From positions 868,001-932,000 of the forward strand of contig JAUIDI010000001.1 of assembly GCA_030428705.1 (NCBI GenBank): DNA of 64,000 nt. Reading direction: 5' to 3'. The notes below the pieces were generated by a model. It did no database searches and had not been told where the DNA came from. It saw only the letters and a list, made by a program, of their open reading frames with translations. Positions within the stretch are counted from its first letter, which is position 1. Each line of letters begins with the position of its first letter. Made by a program: the position numbers and the translations under genes. The stretch is from Bacteroidia bacterium (GTDB lineage: Bacteria > Bacteroidota > Bacteroidia > Flavobacteriales > Flavobacteriaceae). This document shows, in pieces, positions 15,718 to 23,993 of the stretch.

Positions 15718-16407
15718 ATGAAACAATTACAAACGCTATTTCTTTTCACATTTTTAGGAATTACTTTATCAGGTCATACGCAGGATGATGGGCAAGACCG
15801 ATCCGATGACTATCTGGAATTCAATGACCGTAAGAACGTAGTACATGGCGTCTATTTGGGGCTGGATATGCGTTACGGTCAAATCGATGGTAAAGATGCT
15901 TATTTGGGCGGCCTAAAGTTGGCCTACGTTGCCAATCAGCAATTCGAGGTCGGCTTTGAAGGCAATTTCATTTATTCAGATCAGGAGTATTTCAATGCGG
16001 ATCTGGGCGATACCGAAGACTTGATCGGTGCCTATGGCGGCTTGCATCTTGAACCCATACTTTTTAGTAAATCGCGGGTCAATCTATCGTTTCCGTTATT
16101 GATCGGCGGAGGCGGCGTGGGTTACATTGACAGCGATATTATCGATAACGAAGATATTGACCAGGACCTGACGGAAGATGATTTTGATCCTTTTTTTCTC
16201 GCCGAGCCCGGGGTCAGTGCCCTGTTCAATATTTCACGCTATTTGCAGGTCGAAGCCGGTGTGAAATATCGATTCACCAGCAAAGTGACCCTACGCCCCA
16301 ACGGAGTTAATAACCTCAATGGATGGTCCGCCGGAATAGGAATCAAAGTCGGTGTATTCAACATGGGCAGAAACCGCTACAAAAAGAACATCGACGATGA
16401 AGAATAA
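15718..16407 (+). CDS. Outer-membrane beta-barrel protein
   Basis: 229 residues. Signal peptide to about residue 21 (GHTQ), then alternating amphipathic strands (VVHGVYLGLDMRYG, AYLGGLKLAYVANQQFEVGFEG, LIGAYGGLHLEPILF, RVNLSFPLLIGGGGVGYID, YLQVEAGVKYRFTS), the usual eight- to ten-strand small barrel pattern. An acidic loop near 140-158 could bind cations. It has its own ECF-like promoter and is followed by a translationally overlapping small ORF. Confidence 0.75.
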   Translation: MKQLQTLFLFTFLGITLSGHTQDDGQDRSDDYLEFNDRKNVVHGVYLGLDMRYGQIDGKDAYLGGLKLAYVANQQFEVGFEGNFIYSDQEYFNADLGDTEDLIGAYGGLHLEPILFSKSRVNLSFPLLIGGGGVGYIDSDIIDNEDIDQDLTEDDFDPFFLAEPGVSALFNISRYLQVEAGVKYRFTSKVTLRPNGVNNLNGWSAGIGIKVGVFNMGRNRYKKNIDDEE

Positions 16408-16615
16408 AACAAACACACAGAATAGGTTTCATGAAACCATCGCGACCAAGCATGTCTTCACCGAAGACGAGCAAGTTTTTATGAAAAGGGATCCGGAAGA
16501 ACCTAATGGAATGGAAATTGAAGATGAAATCTGGTACCCCATTAATTTTCAATGGATTCCGGTAAAGATCTTGGAAAAAAGTTTAACACATCACTCAAAT
16601 ATTCAACCACAATGA
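16397..16615 (+). CDS. 72-residue small protein, translationally coupled
   Basis: ATG 16397 lies 11 nt inside the barrel gene, and the TGA (16613-16615) overlaps the ATG of the head-GIN gene as ATGA. Both junctions are the classic arrangement of coupled operon genes, which argues that the ORF is real. The product is soluble, charged and acidic (HVFTEDEQVFMKRDPEEPNG, EIWYPINFQWIPV), has no signal peptide, and matches no family I know. A longer frame upstream (16352) is inside the barrel gene and is not credible. Confidence 0.55.
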   Translation: MKNKTNTQNRFHETIATKHVFTEDEQVFMKRDPEEPNGMEIEDEIWYPINFQWIPVKILEKSLTHHSNIQPQ

Positions 16616-17334
16616 CAGGACAAAAATTTTTTATTACACTTATTTTGAGCACGGTATTATTAAGTTCTTGCGATCATGATACCATTAGGGCCTCGGGCGA
16701 AGTGACCACTTTGGAATACTCCATTCCCGATTATTCGGAAATGAAGGTTTCGAACGCATTTAATGTATATGTTACTTTTTCGGATACAGAGGAAAGTATC
16801 CGAATTGAGGCCAATGAAAACCTTCACAACAAGATTATTGTCAAAAAGGAAGGTAATGCCTTGGTAATCCGATTGGAGAAATTTACCACGGTCAAAGGCA
16901 ATGCGACGCTCAACGCCTATATTTCTACGAAGAACATCTCGACCTTTGATCTGCGAGGGGCATCCCGCGTTACCTTGGAAAATGAATGGGTTCATTCGGA
17001 CGCCAGAGTAGATCTTTCCGGAGCCTCCGATTTCACCGGAGAAGTCGCTGCCGAACGTTTGTACCTGGATATCAGCGGCGCGTCAAATTTGGACCTTTTT
17101 GGAAATGTCGCTTCCCTAAACGCCAAATTATCCGGAAGCAGCGACGTTCGAAATTATGATCTATCGGTCGATAACCTGAAAATCGAACTATCGGGTGCAA
17201 GCGAAGCCTTTCTCTCGGTCGAGGAGACCATCGATATCAGGGCTTCGGGCGCCAGTGTATTGAACTACAAGGGAAATGCCTCGATCAACAATCAAAAACT
17301 TTCGGGATCCTCTGAAATCAGAAATCAGAATTGA
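16612..17334 (+). CDS. Head-GIN domain (DUF2807) lipoprotein
   Basis: 240 residues from ATG 16612. Lipoprotein signal with LSSC at about 17-20. One DUF2807 beta-helix (about 40-235) with the repeating turns DLRGASRVTLEN, DLSGASDFTGEV, DISGASNLDLFG, KLSGSSDVRNYD, ELSGASEAFLS, RASGASVLNYKG, KLSGSSEIRNQ; the GAS/GSS ladder is the hallmark. These are surface or periplasmic proteins, possibly adhesive. Last gene of the ECF operon; a strong hairpin follows at 17342. Confidence 0.88.
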   Translation: MTGQKFFITLILSTVLLSSCDHDTIRASGEVTTLEYSIPDYSEMKVSNAFNVYVTFSDTEESIRIEANENLHNKIIVKKEGNALVIRLEKFTTVKGNATLNAYISTKNISTFDLRGASRVTLENEWVHSDARVDLSGASDFTGEVAAERLYLDISGASNLDLFGNVASLNAKLSGSSDVRNYDLSVDNLKIELSGASEAFLSVEETIDIRASGASVLNYKGNASINNQKLSGSSEIRNQN

Positions 17335-17341
17335 CGGTCAA

Positions 17342-17408
17342 AAGTACGGGTTGGAATTTAAAGCTGTGAGGTGTGACAATCTCATCACTTAATTTCCAAC
17401 CCGTACTT
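17342..17408. terminator. Long hairpin between convergent operons (bidirectional terminator or repeat)
   Basis: Perfect 15-bp arms AAGTACGGGTTGGAA (17342-17356) and TTCCAACCCGTACTT (17394-17408), with a further near-palindrome inside the 37-nt loop. It sits between the head-GIN gene (+) and hisIE (-). The T-runs are short, so a palindromic repeat that also ends transcription is a fair alternative. Confidence 0.5.
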
Positions 17409-17421
17409 CCAACTTCGTATT

Positions 17422-18021
17422 TTATTTATGTCTTTTTTGAAGCTCGTTCTCGATATCCTTAAGGGTAAACCCTTTGGCCTGGAGCAACACCAAATAGTGA
17501 AATAACAGATCGGCACTTTCATATAGGAACAAATCGTCATTGTCATCCTTGGCCTCTATAACGGTCTCCACGGCCTCCTCGCCTACCTTTTGGGCAATCT
17601 TGTTGATTCCTTTTTCGAAAAGGGAAGCCACATACGATTTACTTCCGTCGGAAGAGGTTCGGCGTTTTTCGATGACCTTTTCGAGTCGGGACAAAAACCC
17701 GAAGTTCGAGGTATTGTTCTCGCCCCAACAGGTATCGCTACCGGTATGACACGTAGGCCCCTCCGGATTCACGGTAACCAACAGTGTATCATTGTCGCAA
17801 TCGACTTTGATATCAATAAGGTTTAGAAAGTTGCCGCTCTCCTCCCCTTTTGTCCACAGCCGCTTTTTGCTACGACTGTAGAAAGTGACCTTTTTGGTTT
17901 CCTGGGTCTTTTTCAAAGCCTCCTCGTTCATGTAGCCCAGCATAAGCACATTCTTGGTCATGGCATCTTGAACAATCACAGGAACTAGTCCATCCGGGTT
18001 TTTAGCAAAGTCTATTTTCAT
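17422..18021 (-). CDS. hisIE: Bifunctional phosphoribosyl-AMP cyclohydrolase / phosphoribosyl-ATP pyrophosphatase
   Basis: 199 residues. HisI part (about 1-110): FAKNPDGLVPVIVQDAMTKNVLMLGYMNEEAL, the metal site VDCDNDTLL and the Cys pair TCHTGSDTCW. HisE part (about 115-199): the SYVASLFEKGINKIAQKVGEEAVET motif with EExxET acid residues. It catalyses steps 2 and 3 of histidine synthesis in the cytosol. The start is set at the ATG of MKIDF (18021); the frame runs 20 codons further through an inverted repeat that is unlikely to be coding. Last gene of the operon. Confidence 0.95.
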   Translation of the reverse strand: MKIDFAKNPDGLVPVIVQDAMTKNVLMLGYMNEEALKKTQETKKVTFYSRSKKRLWTKGEESGNFLNLIDIKVDCDNDTLLVTVNPEGPTCHTGSDTCWGENNTSNFGFLSRLEKVIEKRRTSSDGSKSYVASLFEKGINKIAQKVGEEAVETVIEAKDDNDDLFLYESADLLFHYLVLLQAKGFTLKDIENELQKRHK

Positions 18022-18030
18022 TTTGTTTTG

Positions 18031-18091
18031 TTGTTCGTTGATGGTTGTTCGCTTTTGGTGGATGGCTTTACCGACAACCATCGACCGACAA
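18031..18091. repeat. Inverted repeat in the hisF-hisIE gap
   Basis: TTGTTCGTTGATGGTTGTT (18031-18049) and CGACAACCATCGACCGACAA (18072-18091) pair over about 17 of 20 positions. It fills the whole gap between hisF and hisIE and is unlike the other repeats of the operon. Confidence 0.5.
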
Positions 18092-18102
18092 CTAATAATT
18101 AA

Positions 18103-18858
18103 CTATAATCGCACGGGAATTCCGTTTGCTTGTAATTTTTCTTTAAGATCCTTGATCGGGATTTCCTTAAAATGAAAAACACTGGCGGCTAGGGCCGCAT
18201 CAGCTTTTCCATCTTTGAAGGCATCTTCAAAATGTTGCATATTGCCCGCACCTCCCGAAGCAATGATCGGTATGTTCAATTCTTCGGACAATCGCGCCAA
18301 TGTTTCATTGGCGAATCCGTTCTTGGTGCCGTCATGGTCCATTGATGTAAACAGTATTTCTCCCGCGCCACGCTCTTCAACTTCCTTGGCCCATGAAAAA
18401 AGTTCGATTTCGGTCGGAACCTTGCCTCCTACCAAATGTACGATCCACCTATCATTTATTTGCTTGGCATCGATCGCCACCACGATACATTGTGATCCAA
18501 ATTTGGCCACCAAATCGTTGATCAATTGCGGGTTTTTTACCGCCGATGAGTTTATCGAAACCTTATCGGCTCCGTTCTTCAGCAAAATATCGACATCTTC
18601 AACGGATGAAATTCCGCCACCCACGGTAAAGGGTATGTTTACCTTTTCAGCAACATGGTAGACCAGATTGGCCAGGGTTTTTCGTTTTTGTTCCGTTGCC
18701 GAAATATCGAGAAAAACCAGTTCATCGGCTCCTTCCCGGCTATAGATTTCGGCAAGTTCAACAGGGTCGCCCGCATCGCGAAGATCTACAAAATTGACCC
18801 CTTTGACCGTACGGCCGTCTTTGATATCCAAACAGGGTATGATTCTTTTTTTTAACAT
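18103..18858 (-). CDS. hisF: Imidazole glycerol phosphate synthase cyclase subunit
   Basis: 251 residues, the usual length. (beta/alpha)8 barrel with the catalytic Asp in [15 protein letters not shown] (residue 11) and the second in VVAIDAKQ (near 130), and phosphate loops VGGGISS and IIASGGAGN. With HisH it converts PRFAR and ammonia to IGP and AICAR. On the minus strand it follows the DinB gene and a solo repeat end that stops 13 nt before its ATG. Confidence 0.97.
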   Translation of the reverse strand: MLKKRIIPCLDIKDGRTVKGVNFVDLRDAGDPVELAEIYSREGADELVFLDISATEQKRKTLANLVYHVAEKVNIPFTVGGGISSVEDVDILLKNGADKVSINSSAVKNPQLINDLVAKFGSQCIVVAIDAKQINDRWIVHLVGGKVPTEIELFSWAKEVEERGAGEILFTSMDHDGTKNGFANETLARLSEELNIPIIASGGAGNMQHFEDAFKDGKADAALAASVFHFKEIPIKDLKEKLQANGIPVRL

Positions 18859-18871
18859 CTGTACAGGTACA

Positions 18872-18896
18872 AGGTTAGAAGTACGAAATACGAATT
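18872..18896 (+). repeat. Solo copy of the cassette end repeat
   Basis: AGGTTAGAAGTACGAAATACGAATT matches the left end of the 21.2-21.7 kb cassette at 22 of 25 positions and lies at the same distance (about 10-13 nt) upstream of the next his gene start, here hisF. Confidence 0.6.
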
Positions 18897-18956
18897 TATA
18901 AATACGAAATATGAATGAGAATTATGGATTATTTCTTTTTCTAGCTGTCTTTATCG

Positions 18957-19469
18957 TCATTCGCTATTTTTAATATTCAAATCCCTTCCCTCATAAAACC
19001 CTAAATCTTTATTTTTCAGTTGTTTGGTCCAAAAAGCGATTTGTCCTGTATGGTACGAATAGTGCTCCACGGCATGCAAGACCACACCGATTCCCGAAAA
19101 ATAGAATCCCTGTACTTCACGTTTTCGTATCAACTGCTCAATCGAGGCATCATTAATGACCCGTTTTGCGATATCAACAGTTTCGGTCAATTTTTGCAAA
19201 AGTTCATCCTTGGTGAGACCCGAAGTCGTTTCAAATTCCGAATCACGTTCACGGATGTCCTCCGTTTCGCCCAAGGAAGAAATCACATATTGGGTAATGT
19301 TGCCACAGAGATGTAAAATCAAGTTGCCGACACTGTTCAGGTTTTGGTTCGGCTTTTTCCAAATATCGGCTTCCGTCAATTGCGATAACGAAATTGTGTT
19401 CATTCGGGTGCTCTCATCCATTCGGTACAGCGCATTCTGCACAAATTCCTCAACAATTCTTTTTTCCAT
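18957..19469 (-). CDS. DinB superfamily protein within the his operon
   Basis: 170 residues with the DinB four-helix-bundle layout. Candidate metal ligands are the His of GNLILHLCGN (near 51) and the two His of HAVEHYSYHTGQI (near 137-141). Bacterial DinB-like proteins bind a divalent metal; some are thiol S-transferases, most are unassigned. It sits between hisA and hisF in the same direction, two nt after the hisA stop, so it must be co-transcribed. Not a histidine enzyme; probably inserted. Confidence 0.82.
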   Translation of the reverse strand: MEKRIVEEFVQNALYRMDESTRMNTISLSQLTEADIWKKPNQNLNSVGNLILHLCGNITQYVISSLGETEDIRERDSEFETTSGLTKDELLQKLTETVDIAKRVINDASIEQLIRKREVQGFYFSGIGVVLHAVEHYSYHTGQIAFWTKQLKNKDLGFYEGRDLNIKNSE

Positions 19470-19471
19470 GG

Positions 19472-20200
19472 TTATACGGATAAAATATAGTTTTCAAGTT
19501 CTTTCAACCCAATTCTATTCTCATAGATCGCCTTGCCGATGATCGTACCTTCGCAACCGATTGCTGCCAACTTCGGCAATTCGTCAAAAGCCGAAATACC
19601 TCCGGAAGCGATCAGTTTCAAAGAATTTTTGGAGCTTCCTATTATCTTTTCGTACAATTCAAACGAAGGTCCTTCCAACATTCCATCTTTACTGATATCG
19701 GTGCAAATAACATATTCGATTCCTTTTTCTTGATACGACCGTACGAACGGAACCAAATCTTCTTTCGATTCTTCCTGCCAGCCCGAGACCGCAACCTTTT
19801 CGTGCATTGCATCGGCGCCCAATATGATTTTTTCCGGGCCGTATTTCGAAATCCAATCGGTAAACGTCGCCGCGTCTTTTACCGCGATGCTTCCCCCGGT
19901 AACCTGATCGGCTCCACTTTCAAAAGCAATGTGCAGGTCCTTATCTGTTTTCAACCCGCCTCCAAAATCGATTTTCAAACCGGTCTGCGAGGCGATTTGT
20001 TCCAACACTTTGTGATTGACGATGTGTTTTGACTTTGCCCCATCCAAATCGACCAAATGTAAATATTGGATGCCGTGGGCCTCGAATTTTTTGGCCACTT
20101 CCAACGGATTTTCATTATACACCTTTTTGGTATCGTAATCGCCTTTTGAAAGACGCACGCACTTGCCTTCTATTATATCGATCGCCGGAATGATTCGCAT
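19472..20200 (-). CDS. hisA: ProFAR isomerase (phosphoribosylformimino-AICAR-P isomerase)
   Basis: 242 residues. Barrel with catalytic Asp in [20 protein letters not shown] (residue 8), second acid in CTDISKDGM (near 169) and phosphate loops DFGGGLKT and ASGGISA. Step 4 of histidine synthesis. Its ATG shares one base with the stop of the GNAT gene upstream. Confidence 0.97.
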   Translation of the reverse strand: MRIIPAIDIIEGKCVRLSKGDYDTKKVYNENPLEVAKKFEAHGIQYLHLVDLDGAKSKHIVNHKVLEQIASQTGLKIDFGGGLKTDKDLHIAFESGADQVTGGSIAVKDAATFTDWISKYGPEKIILGADAMHEKVAVSGWQEESKEDLVPFVRSYQEKGIEYVICTDISKDGMLEGPSFELYEKIIGSSKNSLKLIASGGISAFDELPKLAAIGCEGTIIGKAIYENRIGLKELENYILSV

Positions 20201-20616
20201 TACAATTTTATTTTATCGATGGACATCCAATAAGGGGAATCCCCCACTCTTTTAAATCCAAAACGTTCATACAGGCCGTGTGCATCCTTTGTTTTTAAAG
20301 CTACCGTATGGACTTTTTCGATTACTTCATGCTCCATCATATGTTTGACCAGTTCTTTGCCCAGCCCTCTCCCCTGATATTCGGGAAATATGATGACATC
20401 CATCAAATAGGCGAACGCAACATAATCGGTGACAATACGCGAAAAGCCCATTTGATCGCCACTCGTATTATAAAGTCCGAAACACAAAGAATTGTCAATT
20501 GTTCGTTTCACCTCGTCCATCGTCCTACCCATGCCCCAATAGGATTCACGACCGATATATTGCTGGATGGCAGCGATGTTCAATTTGCTTTTGTCGTTGG
20601 AGATGTAAAAATCCAT
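20200..20616 (-). CDS. GNAT family N-acetyltransferase within the his operon
   Basis: 138 residues from ATG 20616 (MDFYIS), preferred over a TTG five codons earlier because it starts four nt after the hisH stop. GNAT core: [23 protein letters not shown], with the Q-x-x-G-x-G acetyl-CoA loop QGRGLG, and the strand [12 protein letters not shown]. Substrate unknown. Overlaps hisA by one base, so translation is coupled; a GNAT here is not part of the histidine pathway. Confidence 0.88.
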   Translation of the reverse strand: MDFYISNDKSKLNIAAIQQYIGRESYWGMGRTMDEVKRTIDNSLCFGLYNTSGDQMGFSRIVTDYVAFAYLMDVIIFPEYQGRGLGKELVKHMMEHEVIEKVHTVALKTKDAHGLYERFGFKRVGDSPYWMSIDKIKL

Positions 20617-20620
20617 ATGA

Positions 20621-21202
20621 TTACATTTCAAGAAAATTCTTCAATATACGTTCGCCTACGGCTCCGCTTTTTTCGGGATGGAATTGAGTTCCGAAAAAAT
20701 TGTCCTTCCCCAACGCCGAGCTATATCTTACATGGTAGTCGGTCTCAGCGATTGTTTCATCACATAACCCTGCATAATAACTGTGGACCATGTATACATG
20801 CTCGTTCTCATTTACCCCCTTAAAAAGTTGTGATTTGAGGTCCGCAATGACGTTCCAACCCATTTGTGGTACCTTGACCCCATCGGAAAAGCGGATTACA
20901 TCGACATCGAAAATCCCGAGACCTTTGGTCCTTCCTTCTTCCGAGCCCTTGCACATCAACTGCATACCCAGACAAATACCCAGAACGGGTTGCTTGAGTT
21001 CGGGAATCACATCTTGTAATCCTGTTTCACGAAGTTTCACCATTGCTGAACTGGCCTCGCCTACACCGGGAAAAATCACTTTATCGGCCTTTCGGATCTC
21101 ATCGGCATCATTGCTAAGAATGGCTTCATAACCCAAACGTTTTAAGGCAAATTTGATACTTTGGATGTTTCCAGCACCATAATTTATGATAACTAATTTC
21201 AT
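20621..21202 (-). CDS. hisH: Imidazole glycerol phosphate synthase glutaminase subunit
   Basis: 193 residues from ATG 21202 (MKLVIINYG). Class I glutaminase: nucleophile Cys in VLGICLGMQLM, His and Glu in GTQFHPEKSG. It feeds ammonia to HisF. The frame is open 46 codons further upstream, but that part reads through the neighbouring repeat end and the tail of the four-helix-bundle gene, so it is rejected. Confidence 0.96.
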   Translation of the reverse strand: MKLVIINYGAGNIQSIKFALKRLGYEAILSNDADEIRKADKVIFPGVGEASSAMVKLRETGLQDVIPELKQPVLGICLGMQLMCKGSEEGRTKGLGIFDVDVIRFSDGVKVPQMGWNVIADLKSQLFKGVNENEHVYMVHSYYAGLCDETIAETDYHVRYSSALGKDNFFGTQFHPEKSGAVGERILKNFLEM

Positions 21203-21212
21203 TCTAAGTAAG

Positions 21213-21671
21213 AGGTTAGAAGTACGAGATACGAAGTAAAAAATGTAAAATTCAACTTCATGTCTAAGTTCATCATCTATTGTTTTTTCGAGCTGTTTTA
21301 ATAGAGGCGACTGTAATCGCCAATAGTTCTTCTCCTTCATTCTTCAAACGGTTTATTTCATCATGATTCGTATCCATGACCTCTAAGAAGAGCTCCAACC
21401 AATATACCGATTCGTCGGCCTCTTCCTCTACGATTTTAAGCTTATTGATAAAGTCGGCTGTCGATTTTCCCCTTTGAGAAGCTCTATAATTAGCTCCGAC
21501 CGAGCTCGAGCATTTAATAAGTTGCCTTACCCAAGCATCATATTCTCTCGACTTTGGAACCTTCTTGCAAAACTTCCAACAATCTGAAGCAAATCTTCTT
21601 GTTCTAAGTTTTAAATCATACATGATTTTCTTTTTAAGTACTTCGCACTTCGGATTTCGTACTTTCAACCT
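21213..21671. mobile_element. Inverted-repeat-bounded cassette carrying a four-helix-bundle gene
   Basis: Left end AGGTTAGAAGTACGAGATACGAAGT (21213-21237) and right end, read on the minus strand, AGGTTGAAAGTACGAAATCCGAAGT (21671-21647) match at 21 of 25 positions in inverted orientation. They enclose one gene and fit exactly between the hisB stop and a point 10 nt before the hisH start. No transposase inside; movement would need help in trans. Confidence 0.5.
21273..21623 (-). CDS. Four-helix-bundle protein (23S rRNA intervening-sequence / Avd-like family)
   Basis: 116 residues from ATG 21623 (MYDLKLRTRRFASDCW). The pattern LRTRRFA.DCWKFCKKVPKS, RQLIKCSSSVGANYRAS.RGKS, DFINKLKIVEEEADES.YWLEL is that of TIGR02436. 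The family was first seen in intervening sequences of 23S rRNA genes and is related to the Avd accessory protein of diversity-generating retroelements; a general function is not known. It is basic and soluble. It lies in the his operon between hisB and hisH, bounded by inverted repeats. Confidence 0.85.
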   Translation of the reverse strand: MYDLKLRTRRFASDCWKFCKKVPKSREYDAWVRQLIKCSSSVGANYRASQRGKSTADFINKLKIVEEEADESVYWLELFLEVMDTNHDEINRLKNEGEELLAITVASIKTARKNNR

Positions 21672-22861
21672 TATAAAATTCCTTTTGTACTTGGCAACAC
21701 CATTTTTTCGACATCGCGTTTTACCGCCATCTTAATGGACTTTGCAAACGCCTTGAAAATGGCCTCAATTTTATGGTGCTCGTTGGTTCCTTCGGCCTTT
21801 ATGTTCAAATTGGCCTTTGCACCATCGGTAAACGATTTAAAAAAATGGTGGAACATTTCGGTCGGCATATCGCCTACTTTTTCACGTTTGAAATCGGCTT
21901 CCCAGACCAACCAATTACGTCCTCCAAAATCAATGGCTACTTGGGCCAGACAATCATCCATTGGAAGACAGAATCCGTATCGTTCGATACCGAACTTATT
22001 GCCCAAAGCCGATCCGAACACTTCGCCCAAGGCGATGGCCGTATCTTCTATGGTATGGTGCTCATCGACCTCTAAATCGCCGTCTACCTTGATCTCGAGG
22101 TCCATTTGGCCGTGGCGCGCCAACTGATCCAACATGTGGTCGAAAAATGCGAGTCCGGTCGAGATGGCACTTTTTCCCGTGCCGTCCAAATTCAGTTTGA
22201 TTTTGATATCCGTTTCATTGGTTTTTCTATGGATCTCGGCCACCCGATCCTTCAATTTCAAGAACTCATAGATTTTTTCCCAATCGTTGCTTTTCAAAGC
22301 AATATATCCGTCCAATTCTTCCCGCTTGACCGTAATTTCTCCGGTGCCTAAGTTCGTTTCATCATTGATGAAAATTCCCTTTGCCCCCAAGTTTTTGGCA
22401 AGCTCCATATCAGTTAAACGATCACCGATCACATACGAATTGTTCAAGTCATATTCCTCCGAGAAATATTCGGTCAACAAACCTATACCCGGTTTGCGGG
22501 TATTTGCATTTTCGTGCGGAAAAGTCCTGTCCAAAAATACCTTGTCAAACACAACTCCTTCATTTTCAAAGGATTTCAAAATAAAATTATGCACAGGCCA
22601 AAACGTTTCTTCAGGAAAAGCGTCCGTACCCAATCCATCTTGATTGGTAATCATGACCAGTTTGTAATCCAACTCCTTGGCAATCTTGCCTAAAAAAGTA
22701 AAGGCCTTGGGGTAGAATATCATTTTTTCGAACGCATCAATCTGCTCATCGGCCGTTTCTTTGATTATCGTACCATCACGATCTATGAAAAGGATCCTTG
22801 TTCCTCCCGCACTCGAAGGAGGAGTTTTTGTGTTAGGTCTGTTTGCATCTTTCATGTCCAT
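21671..22861 (-). CDS. hisB: Bifunctional histidinol-phosphatase / imidazoleglycerol-phosphate dehydratase
   Basis: 396 residues. N-terminal HAD phosphatase (about 23-180) with nucleophile loop [12 protein letters not shown] and the Cys-poor loop [13 protein letters not shown]-terminal IGP dehydratase (about 205-396) with the metal-binding [20 protein letters not shown] and [11 protein letters not shown] motifs. Steps 6 and 8 of the pathway. The first 20 or so residues (to PPSSAGG) have no counterpart in the family and are encoded by a small palindrome; no start codon follows it, so it must be translated. An alternative ATG is two codons in (22855). Confidence 0.95.
   Translation of the reverse strand: MDMKDANRPNTKTPPSSAGGTRILFIDRDGTIIKETADEQIDAFEKMIFYPKAFTFLGKIAKELDYKLVMITNQDGLGTDAFPEETFWPVHNFILKSFENEGVVFDKVFLDRTFPHENANTRKPGIGLLTEYFSEEYDLNNSYVIGDRLTDMELAKNLGAKGIFINDETNLGTGEITVKREELDGYIALKSNDWEKIYEFLKLKDRVAEIHRKTNETDIKIKLNLDGTGKSAISTGLAFFDHMLDQLARHGQMDLEIKVDGDLEVDEHHTIEDTAIALGEVFGSALGNKFGIERYGFCLPMDDCLAQVAIDFGGRNWLVWEADFKREKVGDMPTEMFHHFFKSFTDGAKANLNIKAEGTNEHHKIEAIFKAFAKSIKMAVKRDVEKMVLPSTKGIL
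22801..22824. repeat. Palindrome inside the hisB N-terminal codons
   Basis: TCCTCC (22802-22807) pairs with GGAGGA (22818-22823) around an ACTCG loop region. It resembles the CCCCCTC...AAGGGGG repeats at 25278-25352 in form. It encodes the TPPSSAGG segment of HisB. Confidence 0.4.
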
Positions 22862-22865
22862 ATTT

Positions 22866-23909
22866 CTAACTTAAATTCTTTAGGGCCGTAACCAATTTTA
22901 TATTCTCTTCGGAAGTACCGATCGTAAGACGCAAGGTGTTTTCACATAGTGGTTGGGAACTGCGATTTCGAACCACTACGCCTTTTTTCAACAATTGTTC
23001 ATACCGCTTATCGGCATCATCGACCTTGACCAAAAGAAAATTGGCATCGGAAGGATATACCTTTTTTATGAACGAAACCTTTGGCAAAACCTGAAGCAAC
23101 AATTTTTTTTGTTCAAGGAGTTCGGTCACTTCCGATTTGATTCTTAAAACATTCGCCACCCGCTTTTGGGCATAAGCCTGTGTCAGTTCATTGACATTAT
23201 AGGGCGGTTTTATTTTGTTCAGAACGGAAATAGTTGCTTCGGATGCGATACAAATGCCCAATCGGATTCCAGCCATGCCGTAGGCTTTTGAAAGTGTCTG
23301 AGTTACCACAAGGTTCGGAAATTCTTCTAAGCGTGCGACCCAACTCGTCTGTTCGGAAAAGTCGATATAGGCTTCGTCGATGATGACCAATCCCGTGAAA
23401 TTTTTCAGCAATTTCAAGATAGAAGCTTCATCAAAACTGTTTCCGGTGGGATTGTTCGGTGAGCAGATAAAGATCAGTTTGGTACGCGAATCTACTTGTT
23501 TCAGGATGGAGTCAACATCCAACTGAAAATCCTTGGCCAATAGAACCTCTCGATTTTCGATTTCATTGGTGCCGGCCAGTACCTTGTACATTCCGTAGGT
23601 AGGTGGCAATGTAACGATGTTGTCGGTTTTGGGTTCGCAGAACGCGCGGAACAACAGATCCAGCACTTCGTCGCTGCCATTTCCCAAAAGAATGTTCTTA
23701 GGGTCCAATTTCTTTTGTTCGGCCAAGACCGCTTTCAAACCACGCTGTTGCGGATCGGGATACCGATTGACCCCATTGTCGAACGGATTCTCATTGGCAT
23801 CCAAGAAAACCATTTCGGACCCATCGGAAACATACTCATCGCGGGCCGAGGAATAGGGTTTTAGGCCTTTGACATTTTCCCTAATTATATTTTCTAAATT
23901 GAACTTCAT
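22866..23909 (-). CDS. hisC: Histidinol-phosphate aminotransferase
   Basis: 347 residues from ATG 23909 ([12 protein letters not shown]). Fold-type I PLP enzyme: [12 protein letters not shown] substrate part, [11 protein letters not shown] cofactor loop, [20 protein letters not shown] with the PLP-pyridine Asp, and [14 protein letters not shown] with the Schiff-base Lys. Step 7 of the pathway. The frame continues 22 codons upstream through a palindromic repeat and is rejected there. Confidence 0.97.
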   Translation of the reverse strand: MKFNLENIIRENVKGLKPYSSARDEYVSDGSEMVFLDANENPFDNGVNRYPDPQQRGLKAVLAEQKKLDPKNILLGNGSDEVLDLLFRAFCEPKTDNIVTLPPTYGMYKVLAGTNEIENREVLLAKDFQLDVDSILKQVDSRTKLIFICSPNNPTGNSFDEASILKLLKNFTGLVIIDEAYIDFSEQTSWVARLEEFPNLVVTQTLSKAYGMAGIRLGICIASEATISVLNKIKPPYNVNELTQAYAQKRVANVLRIKSEVTELLEQKKLLLQVLPKVSFIKKVYPSDANFLLVKVDDADKRYEQLLKKGVVVRNRSSQPLCENTLRLTIGTSEENIKLVTALKNLS

Positions 23910-23931
23910 TGATTCTTCATTATCGATATTA

Positions 23932-23990
23932 CATCTCGACTGCGCTCGATTTGACAGTTCGGTTCCGATTGACATGATGGTTCAACCATA
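23932..23990. repeat. Palindromic repeat in the hisD-hisC gap
   Basis: Contains ATCTCGACTGCGCTCGAT (23933-23950) with TCGA ends facing each other, followed by GACAGTTCGGTTCCGATTGACATGATGG-like sequence (shown only in part). I recall TCTCGACTGCGCTCGA as a common flavobacterial intergenic motif, but cannot verify this here. Confidence 0.45.
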
Positions 23991-23993
23991 CAA

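Noticed and set aside
21204-21340. Longer hisH reading frame starting at 21340
   Set aside because: The extra 46 codons antiparallel the cassette end and overlap the four-helix-bundle gene; HisH homology starts at MKLVIINYG.
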